Shown here piece by piece: positions 42,822 through 51,518 of a DNA stretch of 64,000 nucleotides. The notes beneath the pieces were generated by a model. It was not told the origin of the DNA. It saw only the letters and a program-made list of their open reading frames with translations, and ran no database searches. The position numbers and the translations under genes were made by a program. Position 1 is the stretch's first letter, and the number at the start of each line of letters is the position of its first letter. Where the stretch lies: assembly GCF_004570325.1 (NCBI RefSeq), contig NZ_SPQO01000021.1, forward strand, positions 32,360-96,359, given 5' to 3'. This DNA is from Mycobacterium sp. PS03-16 (GTDB lineage: Bacteria; Actinomycetota; Actinomycetes; Mycobacteriales; Mycobacteriaceae).

Positions 42822-43871
42822 GTGACCAGTCCCGCACACGAGTCCGCCGCGCCGGTGCCTGTTTTCGCCGATGTCGACACCGGTGTCGACGATGCGATGG
42901 CACTGGTGTACCTGCTGGCCAGTGCGGACGCCGAACTGGTCGGGATCGCGTCCACCGCCGGCAACGTCGATGTCGATCAGGTGTGCCGCAACAACCTGGA
43001 GCTGCTGCAATTGTGCGGCGCGGCAAGCATTCCGGTCTCGCGCGGCGCGGACGGTCCGGTCGCCTGCGAATTGCGGACCGCTGGGGACACCCACGGCCCG
43101 CAGGGACTCGGCTATGCCGTGCTGCCGCCGTCGGACACCGCGCTCACGTCCTATGACGCCGCGCAGGCGTGGGTACGGGCGGCCCGCAGTCGCCCCGGCG
43201 AGGTGGTCGGCATGGCGGTCGGCCCGTTGACCAACCTGGCGCTGGCGCTGCGCGACGAACCGCGGTTGCCGACGCTGCTGCGCCGGCTGGTGATCATGGG
43301 CGGCGCGTTCGACTACCGCGGCAACACCACCGCGACCGCCGAGTGGAACATCAGCGTCGACCCGGAGGCCGCGGCCGAGGTGTTCACGGCCTGGAGCGCG
43401 CCGGGACTGACCCCGCCGATCGTGTTGGGCCTCAACCTCACCGAACGCATCGCGATGACGCCGTCGGTGCTCGGCCGACTGGCCGCCGCCGCCGAGTCGC
43501 CGACGGCGCCGATGAGTGTGCTCGACGACCGGGGCACGCGGTCGGTGGCCGCCAACCCACTTATCCGGGTGCTCGAGGATGCGATGCGGTTCTACTTCGA
43601 ATTCCACTTCGACGAGGGCGAGGGTTATCTCGCCCATCTGCACGATCCGCTGGCTGCGGCCGTCGCGCTGGACCCCGACCTGGTGCAGTACCGGCCCGCG
43701 ACCGTCGACGTCGAGTTGACCGGCACGCTGACCCGCGGGATGACGGTGGCCGACTGGAACGGCCGGTGGGGCCGTCCGCCGAACGCGCTGGTCGGCATCG
43801 GCGTGGACCCCGCCGCGTTCTTCGACCGGTTCATCACCCGCGTCGGGCCGTTCGCCCGCCGGCTGGGCTGA
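42822..43871 (+). CDS. iunH: Nucleoside hydrolase
   Basis: A 349-residue N-ribohydrolase that cleaves nucleosides to base and ribose. The Ca-binding Asp cluster is in DVDTGVDDAMALVYLL near the N-terminus, and VIMGGAFDYRGNTTATAEWN and HDPLAAAVALDPDLV complete the family pattern. GTG 42822 is 8 nt after a TATCGT -10-like hexamer. It is equivalent to Rv3393 (iunH), also just upstream of imuB in M. tuberculosis, and converges on imuB. Confidence 0.9.
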   Translation: MTSPAHESAAPVPVFADVDTGVDDAMALVYLLASADAELVGIASTAGNVDVDQVCRNNLELLQLCGAASIPVSRGADGPVACELRTAGDTHGPQGLGYAVLPPSDTALTSYDAAQAWVRAARSRPGEVVGMAVGPLTNLALALRDEPRLPTLLRRLVIMGGAFDYRGNTTATAEWNISVDPEAAAEVFTAWSAPGLTPPIVLGLNLTERIAMTPSVLGRLAAAAESPTAPMSVLDDRGTRSVAANPLIRVLEDAMRFYFEFHFDEGEGYLAHLHDPLAAAVALDPDLVQYRPATVDVELTGTLTRGMTVADWNGRWGRPPNALVGIGVDPAAFFDRFITRVGPFARRLG

Positions 43872-43884
43872 GCCCGCTCACTGT

Positions 43885-45480
43885 CTACTCATAGGCTCCC
43901 TCCACATACCAGCGCCGCTGGCGGTAACACAGCAGCAGCGCCGCCTGCCCCGAGGTGCCGTCGAGCAGCACCTGGGCCCGCGCGGTACGCCCCCTGGCCC
44001 GGTCGGGATCCCACCAGCGCTCGTCGACCGGCCAGGGCCCGGCCCACCACGACAGCCGGCCGCGGAACCCGCCACCGTCGAGCCGCGCCGGGGACCCGGA
44101 GAACAGCCCCCGGTGGGTCACCCGCACCGGATTGCCGTCGGCGTCGAGCACCTCGACCGGATCGTCGAGCAGCACCGCCGGTGACGGTTCGGGCAGCTGC
44201 CCCGGCCATGGTTGCCGCGGATCGGCCTGGGGCACCGGTTCGTCCCCGAACGGGGTGAGCGTGATTCGTTCGGCCGGCCCCCGCCCACCGCTGAGCACCG
44301 GAACCTGCACCGCTTCCGGTCCGAGCAGGCCCTGCACCCGGACCAGCGCCCGGCGCGCGCGCAGCCTGTCCTCCTCACCGACCCCGCCCCACAGCGGCAG
44401 CTGCAGCGCTTCGGCCGAGATCACCTCGACCGGCCGCAGCCGCAGCACGGTGATCGGCGCGGTGGGCCGGTCGTTGGGGTTGCGCCGGTTCAGCCAGCCG
44501 TCGAGTTGCCAGCGCACCCGGTCGGCGGTGGCGTCCTCGGTCAGCGGTTCGGCGCACCGCCAGACCCGTTCGAGTTCCTTGCCGTCGGCGGTGACGGCGT
44601 GGATCGCCAGCCGGGTGCAGCCCACCCCCGCCGATTCCAGACCCCGGTGCAGTTCACCGGCCAGCGACCGGCCGGCGAACGCGGCGGCGTCCACCCGGTC
44701 GATCGGCGGGTCGCAGTTCATGACCGCATCCAGTTCGGCCGGCGGTTCCCGGCCCGACGGACCGCGGGCCGGCTCACCGCGGGCGAACCGGTGGGCGGTG
44801 ACGGCATCGGCGCCGAACCGCGAGGCGACATCCGTGCGCGACAGCGCGGCGAACTGACCGATGTGGCGAATTCCCATCCGCCACAACAGGTCTGCTAGTT
44901 CCTCGCGGCCGGGAGCGGCCAGGCTGGGCTCGGTGGCCAGCTGCCGGATCGACAGTGCGGACAGGAACCGGGCGTCCTCCCCGGGCTCGATGATGCGGCC
45001 GGCGCGGGCGGCGAACACCGCGGTGGGCAACTGATCGGCGATGCCGACCTGACATTCCACCCCGGCCGCGGCCACCGCGTCGACCAGCCGTTCCGCGGCC
45101 GCCTGTTCGGAACCGAAGTAGCGGGCCGCACCGCGCACCGCCAGTACGAGCAGGCCCGGCCGCAGCACCTCGGCGCGCGGCACCAGGTCGTCCACCGCGG
45201 CGGTGACGCCCTCGAAGTGCCGGGCGTCGCGCGCGGGATCGGCGGCGGCGACGTGCAACTGCGGGCACCGGGCCTGGGATTCGCGGCGACGCAGGCCGCG
45301 CCGCACCCCGGCGGCCCGCGCCGAGGCCGAACACGCGATGACCCGGTTGGCCAGGGTGACCGCCACCGGTGCGGTTGGTGGCAGCCGCGCCGCCGCACCC
45401 GCGGCGACCGCCGGCCAGTCCATGCACCAGACCGCCAGCACCCGGGCCGCCGGTCGAGAAGGCCCGGCCACGCTACTCAC
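43885..45480 (-). CDS. imuB: Mutasome accessory protein ImuB (inactive Y-family polymerase homologue)
   Basis: Adaptor of the DnaE2 mutasome. It is a Y-family-like protein that has lost polymerase activity but links DnaE2 to the beta clamp. The clamp-binding motif QLPLWG is present at residues 360-365. The Y-family fold starts at VLAVWCMDWP, but the catalytic SxDE-type motif is not seen (PRAEVLRPGLLVLAV instead). GTG 45480 gives 531 residues and overlaps the imuA' stop by 8 nt; GTG 45471 is an alternative. It is co-transcribed with imuA' from an SOS-box promoter. Confidence 0.95.
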   Translation of the reverse strand: MSSVAGPSRPAARVLAVWCMDWPAVAAGAAARLPPTAPVAVTLANRVIACSASARAAGVRRGLRRRESQARCPQLHVAAADPARDARHFEGVTAAVDDLVPRAEVLRPGLLVLAVRGAARYFGSEQAAAERLVDAVAAAGVECQVGIADQLPTAVFAARAGRIIEPGEDARFLSALSIRQLATEPSLAAPGREELADLLWRMGIRHIGQFAALSRTDVASRFGADAVTAHRFARGEPARGPSGREPPAELDAVMNCDPPIDRVDAAAFAGRSLAGELHRGLESAGVGCTRLAIHAVTADGKELERVWRCAEPLTEDATADRVRWQLDGWLNRRNPNDRPTAPITVLRLRPVEVISAEALQLPLWGGVGEEDRLRARRALVRVQGLLGPEAVQVPVLSGGRGPAERITLTPFGDEPVPQADPRQPWPGQLPEPSPAVLLDDPVEVLDADGNPVRVTHRGLFSGSPARLDGGGFRGRLSWWAGPWPVDERWWDPDRARGRTARAQVLLDGTSGQAALLLCYRQRRWYVEGAYE

Positions 45481-46171
45481 CGACCGCCCGTGCGGGGCCG
45501 AAGCCACGACCGCGCCCGCGCATCGCCAGCCGCACCCGGCCGATCCGCCCGCACCCGGGGGTCGGCCGGTCCGCCGGTCCGGCGCCCACCACCTCATAGC
45601 CGCAGACCCGGGCCTCCAGCCGGGCCGAGGCGCCCTGCCAGTCCCCGTCGGTGACCAACAGGGTGCATCCCTTCTGCCGCGCCCTGGCCGTCACCGCGCG
45701 GGACCGGCCCGCCGGCACGGACCGCCCGCCCAGGCCGAGCAGCACCAGGTCCATGCCGTCCATCAGCACCGCGGCCACCTCGACCGGATCGGTGCCCGGG
45801 TCCGGGATCACCGCCAGCCGGCTGAGGTCGGCGCCCATCTCGACGGCGGCCAGCAGACCGAGGCCCGGCTGACCGACGATCGCCGCGTGGCCGCCGGCCG
45901 ACGTCACCGCCGCGACCATGCCCAGCGGCAGGGAGCGGGCTCCCGACAGCACCGCCACCGTTCCCCGCGGCAACGCGGTGGGTAGCTGTCCGGCCAGCGA
46001 TTCGGGCAGTGGCAGCAAAGAATCCTGGGCCGGCGCCGGGTCCGTCGCCGGCGTCGGCCCGCGGCGTCCGGAACCGACCTTTCCTGCGACGGCGGCCATC
46101 TGCTTACGCAGGTGTTCGACCTGCTCAGCCCGGGTATGATGCCGGAGGTCAAGGTTCGTCGCCGCTGTCAC
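45473..46171 (-). CDS. imuA': Mutasome accessory protein ImuA' (RecA-like)
   Basis: A 232-residue RecA-fold relative required with ImuB for DnaE2-dependent mutagenesis. Core blocks are LPRGTVAVLSGARSLPLGMV (degenerate Walker A position, no GKT), LAVIPDPGTDPVEVAAVLMD and DLVLLGLGGRSV. The GTG at 46171 follows GGGAGG by 7 nt. The 3' end overlaps imuB, showing translational coupling. The SOS box lies 37 nt upstream. In M. tuberculosis it is Rv3395c, next to guaA; here an accessory cassette separates them. Confidence 0.93.
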   Translation of the reverse strand: MTAATNLDLRHHTRAEQVEHLRKQMAAVAGKVGSGRRGPTPATDPAPAQDSLLPLPESLAGQLPTALPRGTVAVLSGARSLPLGMVAAVTSAGGHAAIVGQPGLGLLAAVEMGADLSRLAVIPDPGTDPVEVAAVLMDGMDLVLLGLGGRSVPAGRSRAVTARARQKGCTLLVTDGDWQGASARLEARVCGYEVVGAGPADRPTPGCGRIGRVRLAMRGRGRGFGPARAVGE

Positions 46172-46207
46172 AGCTACACCTCCCGCATCACCGGCCCCAG
46201 CACTTTT

Positions 46208-46223
46208 TCGAAAGTGTGTTCGA
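46208..46223 (-). promoter_or_regulatory. Mycobacterial SOS (LexA) box of imuA'-imuB
   Basis: TCGAAAGTGTGTTCGA matches TCGAAC-N4-GTTCGA with one change. It sits 37 nt upstream of the imuA' start, consistent with the known DNA-damage induction of this pair. Confidence 0.88.
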
Positions 46224-46330
46224 TATGCCGAGTAAACACTTCCCCACCGACAGCGTCAAGCGCGCAGGTGGCCACTCGGCACCCGCCTCCCGACCCTGGA
46301 GCGCCTCACCTCTATCGACAATCGCCAATG

Positions 46331-46349
46331 TTGTCATTGACAAATGTCA
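46331..46349. promoter_or_regulatory. Overlapping palindromes upstream of the esterase cassette
   Basis: TTGTCATTGACAA (46331-46343) is a 13-bp palindrome with a 1-nt centre, and TGACAAATGTCA (46338-46349) is a second one sharing its right arm. They lie 25-43 nt before the esterase ATG (46374), over its likely promoter. Such nested sites suit a dimeric regulator, possibly the MerR protein at the end of the cassette. Confidence 0.55.
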
Positions 46350-46373
46350 CCATTCGTTGCTGTACTCACAGCC

Positions 46374-47351
46374 ATGGCAACGATGCCGGCGCAGGGCTCC
46401 CTGCGCTCCCGCACCGCGGCGGCCGTCAGCGGGCTGACCCTGCGACAGATCAGCGCGGTGCTGCCGCCCGGCCAGGCCTGGGGTCTGTGGGCGTCGCGCC
46501 AGATCATCGCCCGCATCATGGACGCGTTCGGCCCGTCGCTGTCCGGCGTGCGGACCGATCCCGTCGACCTCCGACTGCCCGACGGCCGGCGGCTCGTCGG
46601 TGAATGGGTCCGCGGGCCCGCGGTGCCCGCCCGCACCGACCGGGCGATCTACTACGTCCACGGCAGCGGGTACGCACTGTGTTCACCGCGCACCCACCGC
46701 CGGCTGACCGGCTGGCTGTCGGCCGCCACCGGACTTCCGGTGTTCACCGTCGACTACCGGCTCGCGCCACGGCACCGCTTCCCCAGCGCCGCAGACGATG
46801 TCCGCGCGGGCTGGGACTGGCTGGTCCACGACCGCGGGACAGCGCCTGAGCGGATGGTGATCGCCGCCGACTCCGCGGGCGGACACCTCACCGTCGACCT
46901 GCTGTTGCAACCCGACACCACGCACCCGGCCGGGCTGGTCCTGCTCTCACCGCTGATCGACCTGACGTTCGCCCGCGCCAGGGAACGCGAACTGCTCCGG
47001 CCCGATCCGGCGATCCGATCGCGGGACGCGTTGCGGCTCATCGAACTGTATTGCGCCGCCGTCGAACCGACCCATCCCCGGCTGACGCTCGACGTCGCGG
47101 GCGGGCGGCCGCTGCCGCCGACGCTGATCCAGGCCGGCGGTGCCGAGATGCTCGCCGGCGATGCCATCACCCTGGCCGACGACGTCCGTGCCGCGGGCGG
47201 GCATTGCGAGCTGCAGGTGTGGCCGGATCAGGTGCACGTCTTCCAGGCCCTGCCCCGGCTGGCCCCGGAGGCGGCGAGCGCAGTCCGCGAGATCCGCCGG
47301 TTCGTCTCGGAAGCACTGTGTGACAACGACCTCGGCAAGGCGGTGGGCTGA
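46374..47351 (+). CDS. HSL-type alpha/beta-hydrolase (LipR-like esterase)
   Basis: A 325-residue esterase of the hormone-sensitive-lipase family. The oxyanion motif is YVHGSGYALCSPRTH (HGG-type, here HGS), the nucleophile elbow is AADSAGGH, and the catalytic His is in WPDQVHVFQALP. It is comparable with LipR of the mymA operon. The ATG at 46374 is the first start after the promoter-like region; the upstream in-frame start at 46344 lies inside the palindrome. It heads a five-gene cassette with 1-nt to overlapping spacing. Substrate unknown, likely a short or modified lipid ester. Confidence 0.85.
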   Translation: MATMPAQGSLRSRTAAAVSGLTLRQISAVLPPGQAWGLWASRQIIARIMDAFGPSLSGVRTDPVDLRLPDGRRLVGEWVRGPAVPARTDRAIYYVHGSGYALCSPRTHRRLTGWLSAATGLPVFTVDYRLAPRHRFPSAADDVRAGWDWLVHDRGTAPERMVIAADSAGGHLTVDLLLQPDTTHPAGLVLLSPLIDLTFARARERELLRPDPAIRSRDALRLIELYCAAVEPTHPRLTLDVAGGRPLPPTLIQAGGAEMLAGDAITLADDVRAAGGHCELQVWPDQVHVFQALPRLAPEAASAVREIRRFVSEALCDNDLGKAVG

Positions 47352-47352
47352 C

Positions 47353-48183
47353 GTGTTCGGATTCCTGGGTTCGCCGCGACGCAGCCGTCGCGCGGATGCC
47401 GTGATCACCGGCGCCGGAAGCGGTATCGGCGCCGCGTTCGCACTCGAACTGGCCCGTCGCGGGGGCCGCGTGGTGTGCAGCGACATCGACTCCGCCACCG
47501 CCGAGGCCACCGCCGCGGCGATCACCGACGCCGGCGGTCACGCGACGGCCGTGCACTGCGACGTCTCGCGCGTCGCCGACGTCACCGCGCTCGCCGCGGC
47601 CGCACAGGATTTCTTCGGCGGCCCACCGACACTGGTCATCAACAACGCGGGCATCGGCGCGGGCGGCACCCCGATCGGCGAGGTGACCCTCGACGACTGG
47701 CAGCGGGTGCTCGACATCAACCTGTGGGGACCGATCCACGGCTGCCACGTGTTCGCGCCGATCCTGCGCGACGCCCGCGCCGGCGGCATCATCAACGTCG
47801 CGTCGGCGGCCGCATTCGGCGCCGCCCCCGGCATGGCCGCCTACAACGTCAGCAAGGCCGGCGTGCTGTCGCTGTCGGAGACACTCGCCGCCGAACTGAG
47901 CGGCTCCGGTGTCGCGGTCACCGCCCTGTGTCCGACCTTCGTCAAGACCAACATCCTGGACTCGGACGCCATCAGCGACCAGGCGGCCGCCCTCGCCGGC
48001 CGGTTGATGCGCTGGACCGGCGTCTCCGCCGAGCGCGTCGCCCGGATGTGCCTGGACACCCATGACCGCGGCGGCCTGTACTGCATGCCGCAGCTCGATG
48101 CCCGCTTCGGCTGGCACGCCAAGCGATTCGCGCCGGAGCTCTACACCCGCGCGGTCGGACTCACCAAAGGAGGGATCATCTGA
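47353..48183 (+). CDS. Short-chain dehydrogenase/reductase
   Basis: A 276-residue NAD(P)-dependent SDR. The dinucleotide motif is VITGAGSGIGAAFALEL, NNAGIGAGG follows, and the catalytic Ser is in INVASAAAFG with the Tyr-xxx-Lys in AAYNVSKAG. The GTG start is 1 nt after the esterase stop, and its stop overlaps the next gene by 1 nt (TGATG). Together with the esterase and monooxygenase it resembles the mymA-type arrangement of lipR and sadH; substrate unknown. Confidence 0.88.
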   Translation: MFGFLGSPRRSRRADAVITGAGSGIGAAFALELARRGGRVVCSDIDSATAEATAAAITDAGGHATAVHCDVSRVADVTALAAAAQDFFGGPPTLVINNAGIGAGGTPIGEVTLDDWQRVLDINLWGPIHGCHVFAPILRDARAGGIINVASAAAFGAAPGMAAYNVSKAGVLSLSETLAAELSGSGVAVTALCPTFVKTNILDSDAISDQAAALAGRLMRWTGVSAERVARMCLDTHDRGGLYCMPQLDARFGWHAKRFAPELYTRAVGLTKGGII

Positions 48184-49115
48184 TGGCCACCAAAGCGGGA
48201 ATCGACATGGACGCCATGCTCGACAAGATCAAGGACCGGCAGTGGGCCCTGGCCGATATCGACTGGGACGCACCGGGCGCCGAGACCATCTCCGACGAGT
48301 TCCGGCCGAAGCTCAAGGCGTTCATGGCCGACCTGTGCTGGATCGAGAACATCGGCGCCCGCGGCTTCGCGGCGCTGGCCAAGAAGGCGCCCACGCCGAC
48401 GATCGCCGAGATCTACCGCTACTTCCACGCCGAGGAGCAGCGCCACGCGAACGCCGAACTCGCACTGATGAAGCGGTGGGGCATGCTCGACGACGACGAG
48501 ATGCCCGAACCGAACGTCAACATCCGCCTGGCGATGGACTGGCTGGACCGCTACGCCGATGACATGCCGCTTTCGGTGCTGGGCACGGTGATCCCGATGC
48601 TCGAGGTGGCGCTCGACGGGGCGCTGCTGAAATTCCTGCTCGAAGAGGTCGACGATCCGGTGTGCCACCGGGTGTTCGAGAAGATCAACAACGACGAATC
48701 CCGACACATCGTCGTCGACTTCGAGGTGCTCGACATGATCGGCCACGCCACCGCCCGCCGGCTGGCGATCGAGTTCGTCGGCACCGTCGCCACCCCGGCG
48801 CTGATCATCGGTGCGCTGATGTACATCCCGCTGCTCAACCGGATCCGCAACGAGATCGTCGGCATGGGGCTAGAACCCGACCGGCTCTACAACGCGGTCA
48901 AGCGGTTCAACCAACTCGGGGAGCGCGGCGAGTCCAGCGGCCGGGTCCCGGCCTACCGGGTGCTGCGCCGACACGCGGCGATGGTGGTCAACCCCCGCCA
49001 CCCCTACCACCTGCTGGCCAACTCGATGGTGTGGGTGTCCGAGCGCTACCCGCGGGCGCTGTTGCGGCCGATCCCCAGCTGGTTCAAGGAACTCACCTAC
49101 GAGCCGGCGGCCTGA
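48183..49115 (+). CDS. Ferritin-like di-iron protein
   Basis: A 310-residue helical protein of the ferritin-like superfamily. The metal-site motifs are FHAEEQRHANAELALM (EExxH-type) and NDESRHIVVDFEVLD (ExxRH-type), separated by about 75 residues, the usual two-helix-pair arrangement for a di-iron carboxylate centre. A hydrophobic helix in VATPALIIGALMYIPLL may be membrane-associated. The ATG overlaps the SDR stop by 1 nt. Di-iron proteins of this kind act as oxidases, hydroxylases or desaturases; the exact reaction is unknown. Confidence 0.72.
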   Translation: MATKAGIDMDAMLDKIKDRQWALADIDWDAPGAETISDEFRPKLKAFMADLCWIENIGARGFAALAKKAPTPTIAEIYRYFHAEEQRHANAELALMKRWGMLDDDEMPEPNVNIRLAMDWLDRYADDMPLSVLGTVIPMLEVALDGALLKFLLEEVDDPVCHRVFEKINNDESRHIVVDFEVLDMIGHATARRLAIEFVGTVATPALIIGALMYIPLLNRIRNEIVGMGLEPDRLYNAVKRFNQLGERGESSGRVPAYRVLRRHAAMVVNPRHPYHLLANSMVWVSERYPRALLRPIPSWFKELTYEPAA

Positions 49116-49116
49116 C

Positions 49117-50607
49117 ATGCCCCAGATTCACGACACACTGATCGTCGGAGCCGGGTTCACCGGAGTGGGCGCGGCCATCAAACTCGCCGAGGCCGGCGTC
49201 GACGACGTCGTCATCCTCGAACGCTCCGACCGGGTGGGCGGCACCTGGCGGGACAACACCTATCCCGGTGCGGCGTGCGACATCCCGTCGCTGCTGTACT
49301 CGTTCTCCTTCGCCCGCAACCCGTCCTGGTCGCGGGCGTACTCCCCCGCCGGCGAAATCTGCGACCACATCGAGGCCTTGGTCGACGAGTTCGACGTCCG
49401 GCGCCGCATCCGGTTCGGGGTCGAGGTCAACGGCCTGCACTTCGACGAGTCCACCGGGGTGTGGACGGTGAAGACGACGCGGCGCAGACAATTCCTGGCG
49501 CGCACGGTGGTGCTGGCCTCCGGGCCGCTGCCCGACCACAGCTGGCCCGAGATCCGCGGTCTGGACACCTACACCGGCCACAAGATCCACAGCGCCCGCT
49601 GGGATCACGACTACGACTTCACCGGTAAACGGGTCGCGGTGATCGGCACCGGCGCCAGTGCCGTGCAGATCGTTCCCGAACTCGTGCGCACGGCCGGTTT
49701 CGTCAAGGTGTTCCAGCGCACGCCCGGCTGGGTGCTGCCCCGGCTCGACGTCGGCGTCCCGCCGGCGGCGCAGCAACTGTTCGCCAAGATTCCTGCGGTA
49801 CAGAGCCTTGCGCGCCAAGCGCTGTTCTGGGGTCACGAGGCCAGCGCCACCGCGCTGGTATGGGACACCCCGCTGACCGGGCTCGTCGCCCGCCTCGGCA
49901 AGGCGCATCTGCGCTCACAGGTCAAAGACCCGTGGCTGCGCCGCCAGCTGACCCCGGATTTCACGCCGGGCTGCAAACGCATGCTGGTGTCCAGCGACTA
50001 CTATCCGGCACTGCAGCGCGAGAACTGCAAGCTGATCGACTGGCCGATCGCGACAATGAGCCCCGCGGGAATCCGCACCAGCGACGGCGTCGAACACCAC
50101 CTGGACTGCATCGTGTTCGCCACCGGCTTCGACGTCCACCTGACCGGGCCGCCGTATCCGGTCACCGGCATCGGCGGGCGGCGCCTCGCCGACGAGTGGG
50201 CCGGCGGCGCGCAGGCCTACAAGAGCATCAACGCCCACGGTTATCCGAACCTGTTCATCATGACCGGGCCCAATTCCGGCCCCGGCCACAACTCGCTGCT
50301 GGTGTACGTCGAGGGTCAGCTCGACTACGCGGTGCGCGGCATCACCACGGTGCTGCGGCAGAATCTGCGCTACCTCGACGTGCGGGCCGAGGTCCAACGC
50401 CGCTACAACGAGCGGCTGCAGCGGCGCCTGACCAGGACGACGTGGATGTCGGGCTGCAGCAGCTGGTATCTGACGGCGGACGGATTCAACGCCTCGATGT
50501 ACCCGGGCTTCGCCACGCAGTATCTTCGACAGATGCGGGACTTCCGGTTCGGCGACTACGTGGCGGTCGCCCAGGGCACACGCACCGGCGTTCGCATCCG
50601 GGCGTGA
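49117..50607 (+). CDS. Baeyer-Villiger-type flavin monooxygenase
   Basis: A 496-residue FAD/NADPH monooxygenase. The FAD motif is LIVGAGFTGVGAAIKLAEAG, the NADPH motif is VAVIGTGASAVQIVPEL, and the Baeyer-Villiger fingerprint is present as YTGHKIHSARW (Tyr for Phe in FxGxxxHxxxW). It is similar to MymA-like proteins of mycobacteria. ATG 49117 is 1 nt after the ferritin-like gene. Its TGA overlaps the MerR GTG. Likely oxygenates a ketone or a sulfur/nitrogen substrate; which one is unknown. Confidence 0.88.
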   Translation: MPQIHDTLIVGAGFTGVGAAIKLAEAGVDDVVILERSDRVGGTWRDNTYPGAACDIPSLLYSFSFARNPSWSRAYSPAGEICDHIEALVDEFDVRRRIRFGVEVNGLHFDESTGVWTVKTTRRRQFLARTVVLASGPLPDHSWPEIRGLDTYTGHKIHSARWDHDYDFTGKRVAVIGTGASAVQIVPELVRTAGFVKVFQRTPGWVLPRLDVGVPPAAQQLFAKIPAVQSLARQALFWGHEASATALVWDTPLTGLVARLGKAHLRSQVKDPWLRRQLTPDFTPGCKRMLVSSDYYPALQRENCKLIDWPIATMSPAGIRTSDGVEHHLDCIVFATGFDVHLTGPPYPVTGIGGRRLADEWAGGAQAYKSINAHGYPNLFIMTGPNSGPGHNSLLVYVEGQLDYAVRGITTVLRQNLRYLDVRAEVQRRYNERLQRRLTRTTWMSGCSSWYLTADGFNASMYPGFATQYLRQMRDFRFGDYVAVAQGTRTGVRIRA

Positions 50608-51518
50608 GGGACGAGCCCGCCGAGCGCCACCAGGCGGGCGCGATCTCGGCGATCCTCGGTGGGCTGCGGCGTGCCCCGCGCCGCGTCCGCCGCGGATCGC
50701 GCGACGTGATCGAGAACGCGGTCTCCCAGCTGTTCGACGCCGCCGTCCTGCAGCCGCACTCCGAGTCCTCCTCCGGTGAGTACCGGATCGACGATCTCGC
50801 CCGGCTGGCAGGCACCACCACCCGCAACATCCGGGTGTACCGGGACCGCGGTCTGCTGCACCCCCCGTTGCGGGTGGGCCGGATCGCACTGTTCAACGAC
50901 ACCCATCTGACCCGGTTGCGGCTGATCACCTCGATGCTGGACCGCGGCTACAACATCGCGCACGTGCACGAGATGCTCTCCGCCTGGGAGCAGGGCAAGG
51001 ACCTGGGTGACGTGCTCGGGCTGGAGAACGCGATCGCCGGCACCTGGGCCGCCGAGAAGCCGGAGTCGATGCCGCTGGCCGACGCGCAGCAGCTGATCGC
51101 CGATCCGGCCGCGTTCGACCGCATGGCCGACCTCGACCTGCTGCGGGTCGACGGCGACACCGTGACCGTCATGCGGCCCAAGCTGCTCGAGGCGTTCCGG
51201 GAGATCCGCGAATTCGGCGTCACCGCAGACAAACTCATCGACATCCACGTCGCGGTGCTGCCTCTGGTCAACGAGATCAGCGAGATCCTGGTCAAGGCGG
51301 GCGCCGAGCAGGTTCAGGACGTCATCAAACCCGGGGCGTCGCTGCCCGACGACACCGAGGTCGCCGAACTCATCACGATGCTGGTGCGGTTCCGCACCCA
51401 GGCCGTCGCGTCCGTGGCCGCGACGCTCGCGACGTCGATCGAGTCCACGATCGAAGGCCTGGTGAGCCAGATCCTCGCCGACTTCATCGAGAAGGCGGCC
51501 GAAGCCGACGAGGGGTGA
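50604..51518 (+). CDS. MerR-family transcriptional regulator
   Basis: A 304-residue MerR-type regulator. The HTH region is YRIDDLARLAGTTTRNIRVY followed by RDRGLLHPPLRVGRIALFN, then the second motif LRLITSMLDRGYNIAHVHEM. The extended C-terminal half lacks metal-binding cysteines and probably binds a small molecule. The GTG overlaps the monooxygenase stop (GTGA), so it is encoded in the cassette it may control. Its stop is adjacent to the convergent guaA stop. Confidence 0.87.
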   Translation: MRDEPAERHQAGAISAILGGLRRAPRRVRRGSRDVIENAVSQLFDAAVLQPHSESSSGEYRIDDLARLAGTTTRNIRVYRDRGLLHPPLRVGRIALFNDTHLTRLRLITSMLDRGYNIAHVHEMLSAWEQGKDLGDVLGLENAIAGTWAAEKPESMPLADAQQLIADPAAFDRMADLDLLRVDGDTVTVMRPKLLEAFREIREFGVTADKLIDIHVAVLPLVNEISEILVKAGAEQVQDVIKPGASLPDDTEVAELITMLVRFRTQAVASVAATLATSIESTIEGLVSQILADFIEKAAEADEG

